Positions 7,093-10,227 of a stretch of DNA of 10,227 nt are shown here, one piece after another. Location of the stretch: contig JAICVH010000052.1 of NCBI GenBank assembly GCA_025935435.1, positions 1-10,227 of the forward strand, given 5' to 3'. How positions within the stretch are numbered: position 1 is the first letter of the stretch; each line of letters begins with the position of its first letter. The notes below the pieces were generated by a model. The model had not been told where the DNA came from, ran no database searches, and saw only the letters and a list, made by a program, of their open reading frames with translations. Source of the DNA: Burkholderiales bacterium. GTDB taxonomy: Bacteria; Pseudomonadota; Gammaproteobacteria; Burkholderiales; Casimicrobiaceae. The position numbers were made by a program, and so were the translations under genes.

Positions 7093-7482
7093 ATGTCCAA
7101 GCAGGCCATCCAAAGTCCCGACGCTCCGGCTGCGATCGGCCCGTATTCGCAGGCGATCCGAGCCGGGAATACGCTTTACCTGTCGGGGCAAATCCCGCTC
7201 GATCCGAAGACGATGCAGATCGTGGACGGCGGGATCGACGCGCAGGCGCGACGCGTGTTCGACAACCTGCGGGCGGTCGCGCGTGCGGCGGGCGCGTCGC
7301 TCGACGACATCGTGAAGTTGTCGATCCTGCTGACCGATCTCGGCGAGTTCGCCGAGATCAACGACATCATGGCAACTTACTTCAACGCACCGTATCCGGC
7401 GCGCGCGACGTATCAGGTGGCCGCGCTGCCACGTGGAGCGCGCATCGAGGTCGAAGCGATTCTCGCGCTGCCCGGCGCCTGA
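7093..7482 (+). CDS. ridA: RidA family reactive intermediate/imine deaminase
   Basis: Encodes 129 residues, the usual length for the YjgF/YER057c/UK114 (RidA) family. Members form trimers in the cytoplasm and hydrolyse reactive enamine/imine intermediates such as 2-aminoacrylate, released by PLP enzymes like threonine dehydratase, protecting other PLP enzymes. Visible family signatures are 'AIGPYSQAI' (residues 14-22), 'LYLSGQIPLDP' (28-38), 'YFNAPYPARATYQVAALPRGARIEVEAI' in two halves near the C-terminus, with Arg104 matching the conserved substrate carboxylate-binding Arg and Glu121 the conserved acidic residue. These mark the RidA subgroup with genuine deaminase activity rather than the Rid1-7 variants lacking the Arg. 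The start is fixed by AGGAG five bases upstream. recG follows after 82 bases on the same strand with no strong terminator between, so the two are probably co-transcribed, although their functions are unrelated. Confidence 0.95.
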   Translation: MSKQAIQSPDAPAAIGPYSQAIRAGNTLYLSGQIPLDPKTMQIVDGGIDAQARRVFDNLRAVARAAGASLDDIVKLSILLTDLGEFAEINDIMATYFNAPYPARATYQVAALPRGARIEVEAILALPGA

Positions 7483-7564
7483 CGCCGTTCGCATCGCCAT
7501 CCTGACCGAACCGCGGTGCGCTGGCCATCGGCCCTGACGCCGACTGGCCGATATTCGACGTCGC

Positions 7565-9679
7565 ATGCCCACTGAAGTCGCCGCCAAGACGTCTCGAAGC
7601 AAGACGGCCGATACGCTCGCCGACAAGCTCGCGCGCCTCGGCATCACGCGCGACGAGGACCTCGTGCTACACCTGCCGCTGCGGTACGAAGATCACACGC
7701 GCGTCGTGACGCTTGCTGACGTTCGCGTCGGCGAAACCGTGCAGACCGAAGGCGATGTCGTCAGCACGGAGATTCAGTATCGACCGCGGCGTCAGCTCGT
7801 GTGCCTGTTGCGCGATCCTCGCAGCGAAGGCGCATCGCTCGTGCTTCGCTTCTTCTCGTTTTACCCCAGCCATCAGAAATCGTTGCAGCCCGGTCTGCGC
7901 GTGCGCGTGTTCGGCGACGTACGTGATGGCTACTTCGGCCCCGAAATCGTTCATGCGCAATTCAAGGTGGTGAACGAGGCGACGCCGCTTCCCGATCGCC
8001 TGACGCCCGTCTATCCGACGACCGCGGGACTCGCGCAGGAAACGCTGCGCAAGGTGATCGATCGCGTGATAGCCGCTGACGCGTCACGCACGTCGGAGTC
8101 GCTGCCCGAGGCGTTGGTGCGCAAGCGGAGCCTGTGGAAATTCGGTGACGCCGTGCGATTCCTGCACGCGCCGCCGCCACGCCTCACCGGTCTCGTCCAG
8201 AAGGCACTCGACGCGCGCACGCATCCGGCGTGGACGCGCCTCAAGTTCGACGAACTCCTCGCGCAGCAGTTGTCGCTGAAGGCGCATCGCCAGGCGCGCG
8301 CGTCTCGGCGCGCACCGGTGCTGACGGGCACCGGCGCGTTGACGCGCAAGCTGCTCGAGCGCGTGCCGTTCAAGCTCACGCGTGCGCAGCAGCGGGTGTG
8401 GCGCGAGATCAGCCACGATCTGCGGCGAACGATGCCCATGCAGAGGCTCTTGCAGGGCGATGTCGGCTCCGGCAAGACGATCGTCGCGGCACTCGCGGCC
8501 TTGCAGGCGATCGAAAGCGGCAGGCAGGTGGCATTCATGGCGCCTACCGAGATACTTGCGGAGCAGCATTACCGCAAGTTGCAGGCGTGGCTCGGTGACC
8601 TCGGAATCGAGATCGCCTGGCTGTCGGGTTCGCTGCCGGCCAAGGCGCGACGCAAGGCACAGGAGGCGATCGCGAGCGGGACCGCGGCGTTCGCCGTAGG
8701 CACGCACGCGTTGTTCCAGGAGGGTGTCGGCATGCCCCATCTCGGGCTTGCCATCATCGACGAGCAGCATCGGTTCGGCGTCGCACAGCGGCTCGCGCTG
8801 CGCGACAAGGGTCTCGCCGATGCGCATCAGCTGATGATGAGCGCCACGCCGATTCCGCGCACGCTCGCCATGACGTTCTACGCCGATCTCGACGTGTCGG
8901 TGCTGGACGAGATGCCGCCCGGACGAACGCCCGTCTCGACGCGTCTGGTCAGCCAGAAGCGGCGCACCGAAATCATTCAGTGGATCGGGAAGGCGTGTCG
9001 CGAAGGCCGACAGGTGTACTGGGTGTGTCCGCTGATCGAGGAATCGGAGAAGCTGGAATTGCAGACGGCCGTTGCATTGCACGCCGAGCTGACACGCGCA
9101 TTTGGCGATGACGTCGCAGACGCAGAATCGTCGGTCGCTGCGCAGCGGATCGCGGTCGGTCTGCTCCACGGGCGAATGAAACCCGATGCCAAGGCGGCGA
9201 CGATGGCGGCGTTCGTGCGCGGCGATCTGCAGGTGCTCGTCGCGACGACGGTGATCGAAGTCGGCGTCGACGTACCCAACGCGTCGATCATGGTGATCGA
9301 GCATGCCGAGCGTTTCGGGCTCGCGCAGCTGCATCAGTTGCGTGGGCGCGTGGGCCGCGGCGCGACGGAAAGCACATGCGTACTGCTGTTCGAAGAGCCG
9401 CTCACCGATACGGCACGGCAGCGGCTGAAGGTGATCTATGAAACGACCGACGGCTTCGAAATTGCACGGCAGGATCTGCTGATCCGCGGACCGGGCGAGT
9501 TCCTGGGCGCGCGGCAATCGGGCGTGCCGTTGTTGCGCTTCGCCGACATCGAGCGCGATGTTGCATTGATCGAGCAAGCGCGCGACGCGGCGGACGAGCT
9601 GCTGCGCACCGAGCCCGCAGCCGCCGAACGCCATCTCGAGCGCTGGCTCGGCGGGAAGCAGGAGTTCATCAAGGCGTGA
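7565..9679 (+). CDS. recG: ATP-dependent DNA helicase RecG
   Basis: Encodes 704 residues, a normal full length. RecG is a monomeric superfamily 2 translocase that remodels stalled replication forks and branched recombination intermediates (fork regression, Holliday junction and R-loop processing). An N-terminal wedge/OB-fold region lies at about residues 55-150, containing 'LPLRYEDHT' at its entry. Helicase motifs follow in order: Walker A 'GDVGSGKT' (298-305), 'APTEILAEQH' (326-335), Walker B 'DEQHRFG' (399-405), 'SATPIPRTLA' (426-435), 'GLLHGRMK' (532-539), 'TTVIEVGVDVPNA' (561-573) and motif VI 'QLRGRVGRG' (591-599). The C-terminal 'PGEFLGARQSG' is the conserved RecG tail motif. The chosen ATG has no obvious Shine-Dalgarno sequence, so a slightly different start cannot be excluded. 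It is probably expressed with ridA. A heptamer repeat array begins four bases after its stop codon. Confidence 0.97.
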   Translation: MPTEVAAKTSRSKTADTLADKLARLGITRDEDLVLHLPLRYEDHTRVVTLADVRVGETVQTEGDVVSTEIQYRPRRQLVCLLRDPRSEGASLVLRFFSFYPSHQKSLQPGLRVRVFGDVRDGYFGPEIVHAQFKVVNEATPLPDRLTPVYPTTAGLAQETLRKVIDRVIAADASRTSESLPEALVRKRSLWKFGDAVRFLHAPPPRLTGLVQKALDARTHPAWTRLKFDELLAQQLSLKAHRQARASRRAPVLTGTGALTRKLLERVPFKLTRAQQRVWREISHDLRRTMPMQRLLQGDVGSGKTIVAALAALQAIESGRQVAFMAPTEILAEQHYRKLQAWLGDLGIEIAWLSGSLPAKARRKAQEAIASGTAAFAVGTHALFQEGVGMPHLGLAIIDEQHRFGVAQRLALRDKGLADAHQLMMSATPIPRTLAMTFYADLDVSVLDEMPPGRTPVSTRLVSQKRRTEIIQWIGKACREGRQVYWVCPLIEESEKLELQTAVALHAELTRAFGDDVADAESSVAAQRIAVGLLHGRMKPDAKAATMAAFVRGDLQVLVATTVIEVGVDVPNASIMVIEHAERFGLAQLHQLRGRVGRGATESTCVLLFEEPLTDTARQRLKVIYETTDGFEIARQDLLIRGPGEFLGARQSGVPLLRFADIERDVALIEQARDAADELLRTEPAAAERHLERWLGGKQEFIKA

Positions 9680-9682
9680 GAT

Positions 9683-9776
9683 CGAGCGTCGAGGCACGCG
9701 CATCGAGGGTCGAGCGTCGAGGATCAAGGATCGAGTCGAGTCGAGGATCGAGCGTCGAGCATCGAGGACGGAGCCT
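9683..9776. repeat. Degenerate heptamer tandem repeat array
   Basis: The gap after recG is almost wholly made of 7-base units of the form CGAG followed by three variable bases (CGT, GAT, GGT, CAT, GCA, GAC), in register: CGAGCGT, CGAGGCA, CGCGCAT, CGAGGGT, CGAGCGT, CGAGGAT, CAAGGAT, two shortened CGAGT units, then CGAGGAT, CGAGCGT, CGAGCAT, CGAGGAC and a diverged GGAGCCT. That is 14 units, two of them 5 bases long. It lies between the convergent ends of recG and the CPBP gene, outside any coding region. The many TCGA steps also give it weak self-complementarity. Confidence 0.8.
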
Positions 9777-9794
9777 TGTTAAACACGCGAAGCG

Positions 9795-10227
9795 TCAAGC
9801 CCACTGCATCACGCGCGCGACGGTGAACGCGACGTGCGTCGCCATGTGCGCCGCCATCGCCGCTTCGAGGCTCCGCTGCCAGAACAGCGCGCCATAGACC
9901 ACGCCCGCGATGCTGTTGAGTACCAGGATTCGCGTGACGAACGGTGCATCCAGCGGTGCGACGACGGCGGCGGCTGGCAGATGAGCCGCTGCGAAGACCA
10001 CGGCGACGACCACGATCGCAAGCATGTAGATGACGGGTGGCTGCGCGGCGAGCGGTCGGCGTGCGAGCTTCAGCATCGCCCACGCGACGAGCGACAGCAG
10101 GCCCCAGCGCATCATCACTTCCTCGGTGATGCCGCCGTACAGCACGCCCGACGCAAGCGCTTCACCGATGTTGCGCAGCGATGCGGGTTGGCCGGCCGCG
10201 CCGCCCTGAAAAACGGTGCGATCGACG
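9795..10227 (-). CDS. CPBP family intramembrane protease (5' truncated)
   Basis: The frame is open to the right window edge, so the N-terminus is missing; 143 residues at the C-terminal end are visible. The signature of CPBP (CAAX protease/bacteriocin-processing, Abi-type) intramembrane glutamic proteases is present: 'EEVMMRW' (10107-10124 covers EEVMMR), then a hydrophobic helix ending in 'FAAAHLP' (His codon at 9981-9983), 'LNSIAGVVYGALFW', and 'HMATH' near the C-terminus. The Glu pair and the His residues are the expected catalytic or metal-like site facing the membrane interior. At least three hydrophobic segments are seen. Substrates of bacterial members are mostly unknown; roles in peptide processing, immunity or membrane-protein maturation are documented only for some. 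It converges with recG, with the heptamer array between them. Confidence 0.88.
   Translation of the reverse strand, partial: VDRTVFQGGAAGQPASLRNIGEALASGVLYGGITEEVMMRWGLLSLVAWAMLKLARRPLAAQPPVIYMLAIVVVAVVFAAAHLPAAAVVAPLDAPFVTRILVLNSIAGVVYGALFWQRSLEAAMAAHMATHVAFTVARVMQWA

Noticed and set aside
8084..9727. A 547-codon - strand frame opposite recG.
   Set aside because: It is antisense to a complete set of RecG helicase motifs and has Arg/His/Leu-rich shadow composition.

Overview
The window reads as chromosomal DNA of a high-GC proteobacterium. The gene set and the style of the tRNA gene and its terminator suggest a beta-proteobacterium of the Burkholderia group; this is inference from gene content and composition, since no database could be searched. 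Every stretch is accounted for and no intergenic gap exceeds about 160 bases.

Layout. The left end holds the 3' part of a di-heme c-type cytochrome related to cytochrome c peroxidases (+ strand, truncated by the window edge), then a membrane-anchored DUF3750 protein (+). Facing them on the - strand is a small cupin protein, and upstream of it on the same strand is the largest gene of the window, nrdJ, an adenosylcobalamin-dependent (class II) ribonucleotide reductase. Behind nrdJ, still on the - strand, lies tRNA-Ala(CGC) with its own promoter and a strong intrinsic terminator. Divergent from the tRNA, ridA and recG run rightward and are probably co-transcribed. An array of degenerate heptamer repeats follows recG, and the right edge holds the 3' part of a CPBP-family membrane protease gene (- strand, truncated).

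The notable object is an intein of about 380 residues inside NrdJ. It has all the residues expected for splicing (Cys1, TxxH block B, penultimate His, terminal Asn, Cys+1) and two LAGLIDADG endonuclease motifs with both catalytic Asp present. It sits exactly inside the Asn-Pro/Cys-Gly-Glu active-site motif, so the Cys that completes splicing is the same Cys that is expected to carry the thiyl radical in the mature reductase. The enzyme cannot have an active site until the intein leaves. NrdJ also carries a tandemly duplicated C-terminal domain and a cysteine-rich zinc-ribbon tail.

Functionally the window is mostly housekeeping: DNA precursor synthesis (NrdJ), fork repair (RecG), enamine/imine detoxification (RidA) and translation (tRNA-Ala). 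The cytochrome, DUF3750 and CPBP genes are peripheral or envelope functions with no visible link to the others.
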